Below are positions 41,746-51,568 of a DNA stretch of 64,000 nt, one piece after another. Made by a program: the position numbers and the translations under genes. Each line of letters starts with the position of its first letter. Positions within the stretch are counted from its first letter, which is position 1. Below the pieces are notes generated by a model. It had not been told where the DNA came from and did no database searches. It worked only from the letters and a program-made list of their open reading frames with translations. Source of the stretch: JBKEDC01 sp047972995. GTDB taxonomy: Bacteria; Bacteroidota; Bacteroidia; Bacteroidales; Prolixibacteraceae. The stretch spans positions 1-64,000 of the forward strand of contig JBKEBD010000017.1 of assembly GCA_047972995.1 (NCBI GenBank), written 5' to 3'.

Positions 41746-43329
41746 ATGCTAGAATATACTTTTGATACCATAGTCGTTGGTAGTGGATTGGCTGGTCTAA
41801 CAGCAGCTTACCATGCGGCAAAACACGGAAAAGTGGCATTGGTCACGAAGTCGCAACTTGATGTCAGCAATTCATATTATGCACAAGGAGGAATAGCCGC
41901 GGTTTATTCGGCAGATGATTCTCTAGAATCGCACGCCCATGATACCCATGTGGCAGGGAGAGGGTTGTGCGAAAAAGATGCGGTAGAAATCTTGGTGCGA
42001 GAAGGAATGCTTTGCATTCGAGAAGTGATGGAGTTAGGTATGCAGTTCGACAAAAACGAGCAAGGAGAAATAACACTTGGGCTAGAAGGAGGGCATAGCA
42101 AGCGGCGCATTTTACACGCCGATGGCGATGCCACAGGGAAATACCTCACCTTATTTATGCTTGATTTGGTGAAAAAGCAAGAAAACATCACGGCTTTTGA
42201 ATATATGGCGGTAACACAATTGTTATTACATGACAAAAGTTGTGTGGGAGTGAGAGCTTTGTGTTTTCAAACGGCTGAAAATATCTGCATCAAATCGACA
42301 TCTACAATCTTAGCAACCGGAGGGCTGTCGCGTATTTTTACACGCACAACCAATCCGCACACAGCTACAGGCGATGGCGTGGCTTTGGCATACAGTGCCG
42401 GCGCTTGCGTGGAAGACTTAGAGTTTGTGCAGTTTCACCCTTCGGCATTGGCACTAAAAAATCAAGATGCGTTTTTAATTAGTGAAGCTGTACGTGGTGA
42501 AGGAGCTTGGTTGCTTAATGAACAAGGAGAGCGATTCATGCTTGATATTCATCCGTTAGCTGAATTGGCTCCGCGCGATGTAGTTGCATTTTCTATTTTT
42601 CAGCAGATGCGTAAAACCCAAAGCTCGAATGTGTATTTAAGTTTAAAGCACCTCGATGCCGAGAAAATAAAGAATAGGTTCACAAATATATACCAAAAAC
42701 TCAGCGAATTTGGCTACGACATGACCAAAGATCTGTTGCCTGTTGCACCAGCAGCGCATTACATGGTAGGTGGAGTAAAAACCGATCTCAATGGCGAAAC
42801 AAACATTTCTGGATTGTTTGCTTGTGGAGAATTGGCATCAACGGGTGTAATGGGTGCTAACCGATTGGCAAGTAATTCGCTGTTGGAATGTTTGGTGTTT
42901 GGTAAGCGAGCAGGTAGTTTGGCAGGTAGTCGTCCGAGGAAAGAAATACAAATACGAGGATTAGAACCGGTAACAAATCGAGTAGAAAACGAAGATGCCT
43001 TCTTAGCGTTTAAAAACGAATTGGCAGAAATTATGTCAACCCAAGTAGGTATTGTTCGTCATGCAGAGCAATTGGAAGCGGCTTGCGAAAAAATAGAGCG
43101 TATTAAAACTGAAATTAAAGCCACCGACTTGCAAGATTATAACTTCATTAAGGCTTGGCAAATTGCCGATGTTTGTTCGCTCATTGCACAAGCTGCATGG
43201 CTTCGCGAAGAAAGTAGAGGAGGACATATTCGCGAAGACTTCCGAAAAGAACATCCCGATTGGAAAAAACACATCGTGTTTGAAAAGTATAAAGAAACAC
43301 AATATATACCACTACGAAATGATAGATGA
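41746..43329 (+). CDS. nadB: L-aspartate oxidase
   Basis: FAD enzyme that oxidises aspartate to iminoaspartate, the first step of de novo NAD synthesis. The 527-residue protein has the dinucleotide motif VVGSGLAGLTAAYHAA at the N-terminus, NSYYAQGGIAAV, SEAVRGEGAWLLNEQGERFM, LPVAPAAHYMVGGVKTD, and ASNSLLECLVFGKRAG. An out-of-frame ATG lies 5 nt earlier, leading at once to a stop; the in-frame ATG at 41746 is used. No nadA (quinolinate synthase) is present in the window. The 3' end overlaps nadC by 11 bp. Confidence 0.96.
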   Translation: MLEYTFDTIVVGSGLAGLTAAYHAAKHGKVALVTKSQLDVSNSYYAQGGIAAVYSADDSLESHAHDTHVAGRGLCEKDAVEILVREGMLCIREVMELGMQFDKNEQGEITLGLEGGHSKRRILHADGDATGKYLTLFMLDLVKKQENITAFEYMAVTQLLLHDKSCVGVRALCFQTAENICIKSTSTILATGGLSRIFTRTTNPHTATGDGVALAYSAGACVEDLEFVQFHPSALALKNQDAFLISEAVRGEGAWLLNEQGERFMLDIHPLAELAPRDVVAFSIFQQMRKTQSSNVYLSLKHLDAEKIKNRFTNIYQKLSEFGYDMTKDLLPVAPAAHYMVGGVKTDLNGETNISGLFACGELASTGVMGANRLASNSLLECLVFGKRAGSLAGSRPRKEIQIRGLEPVTNRVENEDAFLAFKNELAEIMSTQVGIVRHAEQLEAACEKIERIKTEIKATDLQDYNFIKAWQIADVCSLIAQAAWLREESRGGHIREDFRKEHPDWKKHIVFEKYKETQYIPLRNDR

Positions 43330-44164
43330 AAAGACATTAAAAACAGCCATACATCTGTTGGATTTAGCTTTCGATGAAGATGTGGCAACAGGAGATATTA
43401 CTACAAATAACCTCATTGCTCAAGGTGAAGTTAGAGAAGCATTCTGGCGTGCAAAAGAAAATGGAGTAGTGGCTGGTTTGCAATTGGCAGAACTGGCTTT
43501 TCGCCGATTAGATGCCAATCTGCAATGGCAGCCTTTGGTGAAAGAAGGCGATGCGGTGAAAAAAGGGGATATTGTGGTGCGATTTAAATCTACTTATCGA
43601 GCATTACTTTCTGCCGAACGCATTGCGCTAAATTTTGTGCAACGTCTTTCGGGCATTGCTACCGAAACACGCAGGTATGCAGATGCTGTAGCTCACACAG
43701 CAACCCAAATATTAGATACACGCAAAACTTTGCCAGCCTATCGCTTGCTTGATAAGTATGCGGTGAAGATAGGAGGCGGTACAAATCATCGCATCGGATT
43801 GTATGACATGGTGATGATTAAAGATAATCACATTGATATTGCGGGTGGTATTGCGCCTGCAGTGCTAGAAATACGAGCTAAAGTGCCAAGCCATATAAAA
43901 ATTGAGGTAGAAACTACCAATATAGATCAAGTGATGGAAGCAGTGCAGGCTGGAGCCGATATTATCATGCTCGATAATATGAGCAATGACGATATGGCAG
44001 AGGCGGTGAAATATATTGCTGGCAGAGCCAAAACTGAAGCATCGGGCAATATGAATTTGCAGCGATTGGCAGAAGTGGCAGCTACGGGAGTAGATTTTAT
44101 TTCGGTGGGCGCATTAACACATTCGGTTACTGCGTTAGATATTAGTCAGCGAATTGAATCATGA
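43319..44164 (+). CDS. nadC: Nicotinate-nucleotide pyrophosphorylase (carboxylating)
   Basis: Converts quinolinate and PRPP to nicotinate mononucleotide. 281 residues from the ATG at 43319, which overlaps the nadB end; an upstream open stretch to 43163 lies wholly inside nadB and is not used. Motifs are DEDVATGDITTNNL, NFVQRLSGIATETRRY, the PRPP/quinolinate region ILDTRKTLPAYRLLDKYAVKIGGGTNHRIGL, VMIKDNH, and late IDFISVGALTHS-like VDFISVGALTHS. The stop overlaps the coaX start by 4 bp. Confidence 0.96.
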   Translation: MIDEKTLKTAIHLLDLAFDEDVATGDITTNNLIAQGEVREAFWRAKENGVVAGLQLAELAFRRLDANLQWQPLVKEGDAVKKGDIVVRFKSTYRALLSAERIALNFVQRLSGIATETRRYADAVAHTATQILDTRKTLPAYRLLDKYAVKIGGGTNHRIGLYDMVMIKDNHIDIAGGIAPAVLEIRAKVPSHIKIEVETTNIDQVMEAVQAGADIIMLDNMSNDDMAEAVKYIAGRAKTEASGNMNLQRLAEVAATGVDFISVGALTHSVTALDISQRIES

Positions 44165-44883
44165 TTTTACTGGTTGACATTGGCAATACGTTGTGCAAGT
44201 GGGCGCTGGCAGACGAACAACGAATTGTAGAGGAAGGTTTTACCGTTATCTTCAACGAATGCTATATAGAGTCGCTTCAGGCCAAGGGAAAGCAGTTTGA
44301 TACCGTGGTAATTTGCTCTGTGCGTATGCTTTCTGAACGGTTGGAAGAGTATTTAAGTGTGCACTTTAAGTATCAGCGCATACAGCACAATCAAGCTTTG
44401 CCTCTGGCAATAGATTATGCAACGCCCGAAACTTTAGGCATGGACAGAGTTGTGGCAGCTATTGGCGCACGATCGTTATTCCCCAATGTTCCGTTGCTTG
44501 TGATTGATGCAGGCACGGCTATCACTGTTGACTATGTGAGTGCAGACGGTGTGTTTCAAGGAGGTAATATTGCTCCCGGAATTCAACTGCGTTTCCAATC
44601 ATTGAATGAACACACCGATAAGCTTCCGCTAGTGCAAGCTAAAGCAGAGTTCGATGCTATTGGCAAAGACACCGAATCTGCCATTCGGGCAGGGGTGCAG
44701 CAAGGCGTAGTTAATGAGTTAAGTTCTTATGTAGCAAAAGCAAGAGAACAGTATTCCAACTTGCAGGTAGTGCTCACGGGAGGCGATGCTTTATTGATTT
44801 CAAAAAATATGGTAGAAAATTTAACAGTTGAAAAGAACTTGATATTCATTGGATTGAAACAAGTCGGCGTTAATTTAATGTAA
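44161..44883 (+). CDS. coaX: Type III pantothenate kinase
   Basis: ATP-dependent kinase for the first step of coenzyme A synthesis. The 240-residue ASKHA-fold protein has the phosphate-1 motif DIGNTLCKWAL, LGMDRVVAAIGA, IDAGTAITVDYV with the catalytic Asp, and GGNIAPGIQLRFQSLNEHTDKLPLV. The ATG overlaps the nadC stop (ATGA), indicating translational coupling and one cofactor operon. Confidence 0.95.
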   Translation: MILLVDIGNTLCKWALADEQRIVEEGFTVIFNECYIESLQAKGKQFDTVVICSVRMLSERLEEYLSVHFKYQRIQHNQALPLAIDYATPETLGMDRVVAAIGARSLFPNVPLLVIDAGTAITVDYVSADGVFQGGNIAPGIQLRFQSLNEHTDKLPLVQAKAEFDAIGKDTESAIRAGVQQGVVNELSSYVAKAREQYSNLQVVLTGGDALLISKNMVENLTVEKNLIFIGLKQVGVNLM

Positions 44884-44945
44884 CAAATGCGTGGTCAATT
44901 ATGATTTTTTATCATACAATACTAGCAAGCATAAAACTATACCCT

Positions 44946-44953
44946 TATATTTG
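44946..44953 (+). promoter_or_regulatory. -7 element upstream of the TPR gene
   Basis: TATATTTG matches the consensus 70 nt before the preferred ATG at 45024; no clear -33 box. Confidence 0.4.
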
Positions 44954-45023
44954 CTATTAATTCAAAAGAATCTCCCTACGAGTATAGATTTAAGTGTATA
45001 TTAAAAACCGAAATACTTTAAAA

Positions 45024-46652
45024 ATGAAGTCTATTTTTACAAAGACAAACGTATTGACATTATTGATGTTCTTGGCTTGTCCAATTATAGCCATGGCACA
45101 AAAAGAAATCTCAGGAGTGGTGTATGAAGCAGGAACACCAAAAGCTGGTATGGAAGTCTCAGCTCATAAAGGAACTTCGTCTTATTCAGACCATGAAGGA
45201 AAGTTTACAATCACACTGGATGAGAAATGTAAATATATTAAATTCACTGATTTGGTGACAGGTAAGTCATCAAAATTAGATGTAGATGGAACAGAAGAAA
45301 GCCCTTTGCGTTTTAGTGTTGATGGAAGTGCACTTCCTGAATTGGGTGCTGGTGGTTTTGTGGTTGACAATCGTTCGCAAGCCGAATTGGTAGCAGCTCA
45401 AGAAACAAAATACATGGAAGAGTTAACTCTTTATGAGCAAGATTACAAGCAGCACAACTACACTACAGCATTGAAGCACTGGAAAACCGTTTATAATCGT
45501 TATCCGAAATCTTCGTTGAATGTTTATATTCAAGGGGTAAACATCTATAAAAACATCATGTCGAAATCTACAAGCATGGAAGCAATCGATGCTTACGTAG
45601 ATACACTATCGCAAATTTATGCTAAACGTATTGAGAACTTTGGTAACGAAGGTTTTGTGCGTGGACGTGAGGCAACAGACTTTTTCAACTCTTATGCTAA
45701 TCAAACTTTAACAGATGCTGAGCGTGTAGATTTCTTGAAAAGATCTTACGATAAATTAGGCAAAGCTATTGAATTGAATGGTGAGCAAACAGAACCTGCA
45801 GTTTTGGTTATCTACATGGGTGTAACAAAAAGTTTGTTCCGCTCGGGAAATCTAGCTAAAGAAAAAGTTGTAGCAAACTATGGTAAAATTTCAGCTATTG
45901 TAGATAATAACTTAGCTATTGATGCTGATAACGAGCAAATGACAGCTACTAAAGAAGAGGTAGATAAAGCATTCCAAACTTCTGGAGCGGCCGATTGTGA
46001 AGCATTGTTGGCTTACTACGAACCTAAATTTGAAACGTTGAAAACAGAAGAGGAAGGTTTGAAAAAAATGCTTCGTGCTTTAGACCGTCAAAACTGTACT
46101 GACACTCAAGTTTATGCTGATGCTGCTGAAGCAATGTACGAAATGAACCCTTCGGCAGAAGCTGCATTCAACATGGCTCGCTTGTTTGTGAAACGCGATC
46201 AAATCGACCAAGCAAAGGTGTATTACAAAAAAGCTATCAACGATGAAACAGACAAAGAATTGTTGGGTAAATACTACTATGAATTAGCACTGTTTACATT
46301 TGCTAAAGAACACGCCTTTACTCAAGCCAAATCATTTGTAAAAGAATCTATTGCTAATGATCCTAAATCAGGTCGTTCGTATATCCTGTTAGGTGATATC
46401 TATGCACAAGGTGCAAAAACATATAGCGATGATGCCTTCAAACGTGCCACAGTATACTGGGTAGCAGTAGACTATTATAACAAAGCAAAACAAGTAGAGC
46501 CAGACGTAGCACAAGAAGCAAATCAAAAAATTGCTACTTATAGCGCTTACTATCCAGATAAAGAAACCATGTTTTTCCAAGGTTTGCAAGTTGGTCAATC
46601 ATACAAACTTGACGGTTGGATTAACGAAACAACAAAAGTGCGTGTACGCTAG
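45024..46652 (+). CDS. Exported protein with carboxypeptidase-regulatory-like domain and TPRs
   Basis: 542 residues from the ATG at 45024; a GTG at 44994 would put ten residues ahead of the signal peptide. The signal peptide is MKSIFTKTNVLTLLMFLACPIIAMAQ. Next comes a beta-sandwich region of about 80 residues (ISGVVYEAGTPKAGMEVSAHKGTSSYSDHEGKFTI), then TPR-like helices to the end (AFNMARLFVKRDQIDQAKVYYKKAI, KSGRSYILLGDIYA). Its role is unknown. In Bacteroidales, such a gene commonly sits between coaX and lptC, suggesting an envelope assembly role. It overlaps lptC by 11 bp. Confidence 0.8.
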   Translation: MKSIFTKTNVLTLLMFLACPIIAMAQKEISGVVYEAGTPKAGMEVSAHKGTSSYSDHEGKFTITLDEKCKYIKFTDLVTGKSSKLDVDGTEESPLRFSVDGSALPELGAGGFVVDNRSQAELVAAQETKYMEELTLYEQDYKQHNYTTALKHWKTVYNRYPKSSLNVYIQGVNIYKNIMSKSTSMEAIDAYVDTLSQIYAKRIENFGNEGFVRGREATDFFNSYANQTLTDAERVDFLKRSYDKLGKAIELNGEQTEPAVLVIYMGVTKSLFRSGNLAKEKVVANYGKISAIVDNNLAIDADNEQMTATKEEVDKAFQTSGAADCEALLAYYEPKFETLKTEEEGLKKMLRALDRQNCTDTQVYADAAEAMYEMNPSAEAAFNMARLFVKRDQIDQAKVYYKKAINDETDKELLGKYYYELALFTFAKEHAFTQAKSFVKESIANDPKSGRSYILLGDIYAQGAKTYSDDAFKRATVYWVAVDYYNKAKQVEPDVAQEANQKIATYSAYYPDKETMFFQGLQVGQSYKLDGWINETTKVRVR

Positions 46653-47214
46653 TTTATACAAAAAATACACGAAAAATTTAAGCATTGCAGTTCTCCTTAT
46701 GGGAGCTGCAATGCTTTTGTTTTCTTGTAAATCAAATAGCAAGGAAGATATTGCGGCATTCATTGTTGATGAAAATCAACCTAAAATGTCGGCAGATACT
46801 TTTACTATGCTTTATTCTGATTCTGCTAAAGTTCGCTTTCGCATGTCAGCTCCCCAAGTGCTCAGATATGAAGAGTATATGGAGTTTCCTTTGGGTGTTC
46901 ATGTTGAAAAAATCGATGAAGAACAAGTGGTATCATCGCAATTAACAGCCGATTACGCTCGCCATGATGAAAAGAAAAACCGATGGGTAGCTCAAAATAA
47001 TGTGGTGGCTGTTAATGCTGACGGAGATTCTTTAAAAACAGAAGAGCTCTTCTGGGACGAGAAGAAGGGGCGTATTTACTCGGAAAAGCAAGTGCAAATT
47101 GTACGTGCCGATCAGATTATAAATGGCATTGGCTTTGAATCAGACCAAACTATGGAAAATTGGGAGATAGAAAAACCCACGGGAGTGTTGTATTTGGAAA
47201 TGGATAAACAGTAA
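46642..47214 (+). CDS. lptC: LPS export protein LptC (lipoprotein form)
   Basis: Periplasmic bridge component that takes LPS from the LptBFG transporter. 190 residues using a GTG start at 46642, chosen because it gives a full lipoprotein signal (SLYKKYTKNLSIAVLLMGAAMLLFSC, Cys29); the first ATG (46699) would leave a signal without positive charges. The LptC domain follows (DTFTMLYSDSAKVRFRMSAPQVLRYE, TADYARHDEKKNRWVAQNNV, ELFWDEKKGRIYSEKQVQI). In proteobacteria LptC is a TM protein; a lipoprotein form is usual in Bacteroidota. The start overlaps the TPR gene by 11 bp, and the CNNM gene follows 1 bp after the stop. Confidence 0.85.
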   Translation: MYASLYKKYTKNLSIAVLLMGAAMLLFSCKSNSKEDIAAFIVDENQPKMSADTFTMLYSDSAKVRFRMSAPQVLRYEEYMEFPLGVHVEKIDEEQVVSSQLTADYARHDEKKNRWVAQNNVVAVNADGDSLKTEELFWDEKKGRIYSEKQVQIVRADQIINGIGFESDQTMENWEIEKPTGVLYLEMDKQ

Positions 47215-47215
47215 T

Positions 47216-48487
47216 ATGGGACCAGACTTGCTACTTATTATAATGATGGTGCTATTCTCTGCCTTTTTTTCAGGTATGGAGATTGCCTTTGTATCGGCCA
47301 ATAAAATGCGCATGGAGCTCGATAAGAAAAGCGACTCGATTTCAGCACGAATATTGGCTATCTTTTCCAATCACCCTGGGCAATATATTGCTACTATGTT
47401 GGTGGGAAATAATATTGCACTGGTTGTTTATGGTATTGCTTTTGCTCGTTTGCTTGATCCGTACTTGCAGAATTTACACCTTCACCCAAGTTTGATGCTT
47501 CTTTTGCAAACGATTATTTCTACGCTTATTATTCTTTTTACAGCAGAGTTTCTTCCGAAAACGATTTTTCGAATTAACCCCAATGGGGCACTGAGTTTCT
47601 TTGCTTTACCTCTGTTTTTGTTTTACATTATTTTCTTTCCGATTACTAAAATCACCATGGGGTTTTCTAATCTCTTGTTGAAGACGGTGTTTAAAGGGGA
47701 TGATGAAGAAGCCGATAAGGCCGTGTTTAGTAGGGTAGATCTAGACCATTTTGTGAATGAGCAGGATGGAATGAAGGAGGTGTCGGATGATAAACTGGAA
47801 AACGAGGTTAAACTATTTAGAAATGCACTTGAATTTTCGAAGGTGAAACTGCGTGAAACCATGGTGCCGCGTACCGAGATTGTGGCGCTAGAGGTTGGTG
47901 CTTCGCTAGATGAACTGAAAGCTTTGTTTATAGATAGTGGCTACTCGCGGATTCTGTTCTATGAAGATAATATCGATAATATCGTAGGCTATGTGCATCA
48001 TTCCATGCTTTTCACACATCCTGAGTCGTTGCGTCAGCGCATGAAAAAGATACTCATTGTGCCAGAAAGTATGCCAGCAAGTCGCTTGCTGAGCAAGTTC
48101 ATACAGCAAAGCCAAAGTATTGCAGTGGTGGTTGATGAATTTGGAGGTACAGCGGGTATGGTTACGATTGAAGATATCCTAGAGGAAATCTTCGGCGAAA
48201 TTGAAGATGAGCACGATACCAACGACCTTACAGAAGAATGTGTGTCAGAGGACGAATATGTTTTTTCGGCACGTATGGAATTAGACTATTTGGTAGAGAA
48301 ATACCGACTTGTCTTTCCACAAGAAGAGGCGTATGAAACATTGGCAGGATATATATTGTATCATCATGAAAGTATCCCATTGGTGGGTACTGAAATTGAA
48401 ATAAAAAACTACAAATTCACCATTCTAGAGGCTACAGAGAGTCGAATTGAGCTGGTGCGATTGTTAATTGCGGGCGATAAGCAATAA
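47216..48487 (+). CDS. CNNM/CBS/CorC-domain membrane protein (hemolysin family)
   Basis: A 423-residue protein with an N-terminal DUF21/CNNM membrane domain with about four TM helices (LLLIIMMVLFSAFFSGMEIAFVSANK, then helices ~60-80, 85-115, 125-145), a paired CBS domain (~200-320, VPRTEIVALEVG, AVVVDEFGGTAGMVTIEDILEEIFGEI), and a C-terminal CorC_HlyC transporter-associated domain (~340-420). Family members are implicated in Mg2+ or other ion efflux; hemolysin is a historical name. It starts 1 bp after lptC, in the same operon. Confidence 0.9.
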   Translation: MGPDLLLIIMMVLFSAFFSGMEIAFVSANKMRMELDKKSDSISARILAIFSNHPGQYIATMLVGNNIALVVYGIAFARLLDPYLQNLHLHPSLMLLLQTIISTLIILFTAEFLPKTIFRINPNGALSFFALPLFLFYIIFFPITKITMGFSNLLLKTVFKGDDEEADKAVFSRVDLDHFVNEQDGMKEVSDDKLENEVKLFRNALEFSKVKLRETMVPRTEIVALEVGASLDELKALFIDSGYSRILFYEDNIDNIVGYVHHSMLFTHPESLRQRMKKILIVPESMPASRLLSKFIQQSQSIAVVVDEFGGTAGMVTIEDILEEIFGEIEDEHDTNDLTEECVSEDEYVFSARMELDYLVEKYRLVFPQEEAYETLAGYILYHHESIPLVGTEIEIKNYKFTILEATESRIELVRLLIAGDKQ

Positions 48488-48579
48488 ACTATTGCTTAGA
48501 CTAAAGGAATACAAAGATATTTTCTTATCTTCGTCACCCGAAAATATTTTTGCTAACTAATAATAATCTATAATAATTA

Positions 48580-50688
48580 ATGGCAACTCTACAAAAAATT
48601 AGAAATCACGGAGGATTGCTTGTGGGTATTATCTTCGTTGCATTGGCGGCGTTCCTACTTGGCGATGCTTTCCGTTCAGGAGCTTTTGGAAGCGACACCC
48701 AAGTGGTGGGTGAAATTGATGGAAACAAAATCAGCATTATTGATTTCCAAAGAAAAGTTGATGAAATTTCAGATGTGCATAAAATGAGCACTGGAAATAT
48801 GCAGCTTGATGAGCATGCGATGACCCAAGTTCGTAATGAAGTGTGGAGAGATTATGAATATCAAATCATCTTCGAACCAGCTTGTGAGAAACTTGGTTTG
48901 GCTGTAACTTCTGATGAATTGTTCGACATGGTTCAAGGTTCAAACTTGCACCCTGCAATTCAACAAATGTTCACCGATCCTCAAACAGGACAATTCAGCA
49001 GAACTGCCGTGTTGAACTTTTTGCGTGCTGTGAACCAAGGGCAAGTGAATCAACAACAATATACTTACTGGAAATATTTGGAATCGCAAATCAAGCGCGA
49101 CCGATTGGCAAGTAAATATAACGCGTTGGTGGCAAAAGGGGTGTATGTAACATCTCTAGAAGCTAAAAACAGCTTGAAGGAGAAAAATACAGCTGTAGAT
49201 TTCAATTATGTAAAACTACCTTATTCTCTTGTTAGCGATAGCGCAGTTTCTGTATCTAATTCAGAAATTAAAGCTTACTACAACGCGCACAAAGAAGAAT
49301 ATTCTCGTGAGTCGTCTCGCACCATTCAATATGTGATGCTTCCAATTAAAGCTACAGATGCTGATGAAAAAGAAGCATTTGCTTGGATTCAAGACATCCG
49401 CGATGAATTTGCAACAGCTAGCGATAACCCTCAGTTTGTGAATCTTAATTCAGATATGGCTTTCGATGGTAACTATTTGAAAGAAGCTGATGTAGAAGAT
49501 AGCTTGCGTGAGTTTGCTTTCTCAGCAAAAGTAGGCGATGTATATGGACCAGTGAGGGGTGCTCAAGCTTACACGCTAGTTAAATTAGATAGCCGCGAAA
49601 TGCTTCCCGATTCAGTAAAAGCTCGTCACATCTTGCTTAATCCTCAAACTTTGGGTAGTTTAGATGCAGCACAAACAATGGCTGATAGCTTGAAAACAGT
49701 AATAGAGCAAAGAAAAACATCATTTGCAGAATTGGCTGAAAGATATTCTGAAGATACAGGTTCTGCTTCCGATGGTGGTGATCTTGGTTGGTTCAAAAGA
49801 AATCAAATGGTGAAACCTTTTGAAGATGCAGCATTCAATGGCGATGTGAATAAAGTGTATGTTATTACTTCGCAATTTGGTGTACATATTATTCAACCTA
49901 CTGCAAAAGGTAAAACTGTAGAACAAGTTCGCTTGGCAGAGTTGGTTCGCAACATTGAGCCTAGCGCACACACCGAAGATGCAGTTTATGCTAATGCAAG
50001 TAAATTAGCTACAATCTCTAATATTGAAGCTTTCAATAGTGAAGTAAAAGAGATGGGGCTTAACACTCGTCGAGCATCATTGTCGGAAGATGAGCCTTCA
50101 GTAGCTGGACTAGAAGATTCTCGTTCGCTAATTAGAGCTGCTTATTCGGCTAATGGTGTAAATGATTTCTTGACTGACTACGAAGGAACATCTATTTTCA
50201 AATTTGGTGAAAACTTTGTGTTAGCTCATTTGGCTGGTGTGCAAGAAAAAGGCTATGCTGATGTTGCTGATGTTACACCTTCAATTCGTCGTGAAATTGC
50301 GAAGACTAAGAAAGCAGAACAATTGTCGGCAAAAGTGTCCGGTTCTGATTTGAATGCTATTGCTGCAAAAGAAAATGCAGCTGTTCAAAGTGCAGCCGGG
50401 GTGAACTTCGGAATGCAAAGCGTACCTACTTTGGGTGTTGAACCAGCAGTAGTTGGTACAGCAACAAATTTGGCACAAGGTTCTTTGTCGAAAGCTATTG
50501 CAGGTAATAACGGTATTTATGTGTTGAAAAACACAGCTGTTAATACAGCAGCGACTCCAGCAGATGCACAAGTTTATGCAGAGCAAGCTCGTTTGAACTC
50601 GAACTATGCTTATCGCATTAACTATCAATCATTCGATGTGTTGAAAGATAAAGTAGAGGTAGAAGATAATCGCGTGCGATTCTTCTAG
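48580..50688 (+). CDS. ppiD: Periplasmic peptidyl-prolyl isomerase (PpiD/SurA-like)
   Basis: A 702-residue membrane-anchored chaperone. One N-terminal TM (GGLLVGIIFVALAAFLLGDAF, residues ~12-32) is followed by a SurA_N-like helical domain (VVGEIDGNKISIIDFQRKVDEI). A parvulin rotamase domain (~345-445) follows, with VKARHILLNPQ, FAELAERYSEDTGSASDGGDLGWFKRNQMVKPFEDAAF and FGVHIIQP. A second, degenerate parvulin-like region is C-terminal. It probably helps fold outer-membrane proteins. Strong codon bias suggests high expression. A terminator follows. Confidence 0.88.
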   Translation: MATLQKIRNHGGLLVGIIFVALAAFLLGDAFRSGAFGSDTQVVGEIDGNKISIIDFQRKVDEISDVHKMSTGNMQLDEHAMTQVRNEVWRDYEYQIIFEPACEKLGLAVTSDELFDMVQGSNLHPAIQQMFTDPQTGQFSRTAVLNFLRAVNQGQVNQQQYTYWKYLESQIKRDRLASKYNALVAKGVYVTSLEAKNSLKEKNTAVDFNYVKLPYSLVSDSAVSVSNSEIKAYYNAHKEEYSRESSRTIQYVMLPIKATDADEKEAFAWIQDIRDEFATASDNPQFVNLNSDMAFDGNYLKEADVEDSLREFAFSAKVGDVYGPVRGAQAYTLVKLDSREMLPDSVKARHILLNPQTLGSLDAAQTMADSLKTVIEQRKTSFAELAERYSEDTGSASDGGDLGWFKRNQMVKPFEDAAFNGDVNKVYVITSQFGVHIIQPTAKGKTVEQVRLAELVRNIEPSAHTEDAVYANASKLATISNIEAFNSEVKEMGLNTRRASLSEDEPSVAGLEDSRSLIRAAYSANGVNDFLTDYEGTSIFKFGENFVLAHLAGVQEKGYADVADVTPSIRREIAKTKKAEQLSAKVSGSDLNAIAAKENAAVQSAAGVNFGMQSVPTLGVEPAVVGTATNLAQGSLSKAIAGNNGIYVLKNTAVNTAATPADAQVYAEQARLNSNYAYRINYQSFDVLKDKVEVEDNRVRFF

Positions 50689-50709
50689 TCACTACTTATA
50701 GTAATATAG

Positions 50710-50739
50710 AAAAAGGATGTCCATGGGCATCCTTTTTTT
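50710..50739 (+). terminator. Terminator of the ppiD transcript
   Basis: AAAAAGGATG (50710-50719) pairs with CATCCTTTTT (50728-50737), with T continuing. Confidence 0.85.
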
Positions 50740-50807
50740 GTTCATGGGCACCATGCGGAAGAAAAAATAAATCACTTTTTTCGGCAGTTTGATGAATCAT
50801 GTAAAAA

Positions 50808-50844
50808 AAAACAGGCTGCAAATTTAAAATTTGCAGCCTGTTTT
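50808..50844 (-). terminator. Terminator of frr
   Basis: AAAACAGGCTGCAAATTT (50808-50825) and AAATTTGCAGCCTGTTTT (50827-50844): an 18-bp perfect inverted repeat, followed on the minus strand by a T-run of eight. Confidence 0.9.
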
Positions 50845-50872
50845 GAATAAAATCTTTGGGTAGAACTGTAGC

Positions 50873-51433
50873 TTAGATTTTGAAGATATCTTCATTCTTT
50901 TGAGCTAACATTTCCTCTACTTTTTTGCTGTAGTTGTTGGTCAAGGTTTGCACCTCAGCTTCGGCATCTTTTTGGCTGTCTTCAGAAAGACCTTCTTTCA
51001 AAAGTTTTTTCAAGCTGTCGTTTGCATCTTTGCGAGCATTACGAATACTTACTTTAGCATTTTCGCCTTCTGCATTGGCCTGTTTTGATAAGCCTTTACG
51101 ACGCTCTTCAGTGAGAATAGGCACAGTAATGCGCACGATTTCGCCATTGTTTTCGGGGTTGAAGCCCAAGTTAGAGTTAATAATTGCTTTTTCAAGTTCA
51201 GGAATCATTTGTTTTTCCCAAGGTTGAATAGCAATAGTACGAGCATCGGGTGCTGTAACGTTTGCCACCTGAGTTAGAGGGGTCATGCTACCATAATAAT
51301 CAACCATTACACCTGCAATCATTTGAGGCGACGCCTTGCCAGCTCTAATGTGTGTTAGTTCTGTCTCCAAGTGAGCTAGTGTGCCTTCCATTTTTTCGTT
51401 GCACACGTCGAGAATGAATCCTACTTCTTCCAT
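50873..51433 (-). CDS. frr: Ribosome recycling factor
   Basis: Splits post-termination ribosomes together with EF-G. The 186-residue protein has the conserved LTHIRAGKASPQMIAGVMVDYYGSMTPLTQVANV, DARTIAIQPWEKQMIPELEKAI, VRITVPILTEERRKGLSKQA and the C-terminal NYSKKVEEMLAQKNEDIFKI. It is transcribed alone on the minus strand between two plus-strand groups, with a strong terminator. Confidence 0.96.
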   Translation of the reverse strand: MEEVGFILDVCNEKMEGTLAHLETELTHIRAGKASPQMIAGVMVDYYGSMTPLTQVANVTAPDARTIAIQPWEKQMIPELEKAIINSNLGFNPENNGEIVRITVPILTEERRKGLSKQANAEGENAKVSIRNARKDANDSLKKLLKEGLSEDSQKDAEAEVQTLTNNYSKKVEEMLAQKNEDIFKI

Positions 51434-51556
51434 TATATTGGGTTTTATTTGTTTTCTATTTCGTGAGCAAAGGTAGCTAAAAATGTTTTAGCTTTCAATA
51501 TTTCGTTAAGAAGCGTTTATTTCTATTGGTATTTAGATGTAATTCATCGGATTTGC

Positions 51557-51564
51557 TATTTTTG
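51557..51564 (+). promoter_or_regulatory. -7 element abutting gldA
   Basis: TATTTTTG matches TAnnTTTG and ends 4 nt before the gldA ATG; no convincing -33 box. Confidence 0.35.
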
Positions 51565-51568
51565 AATT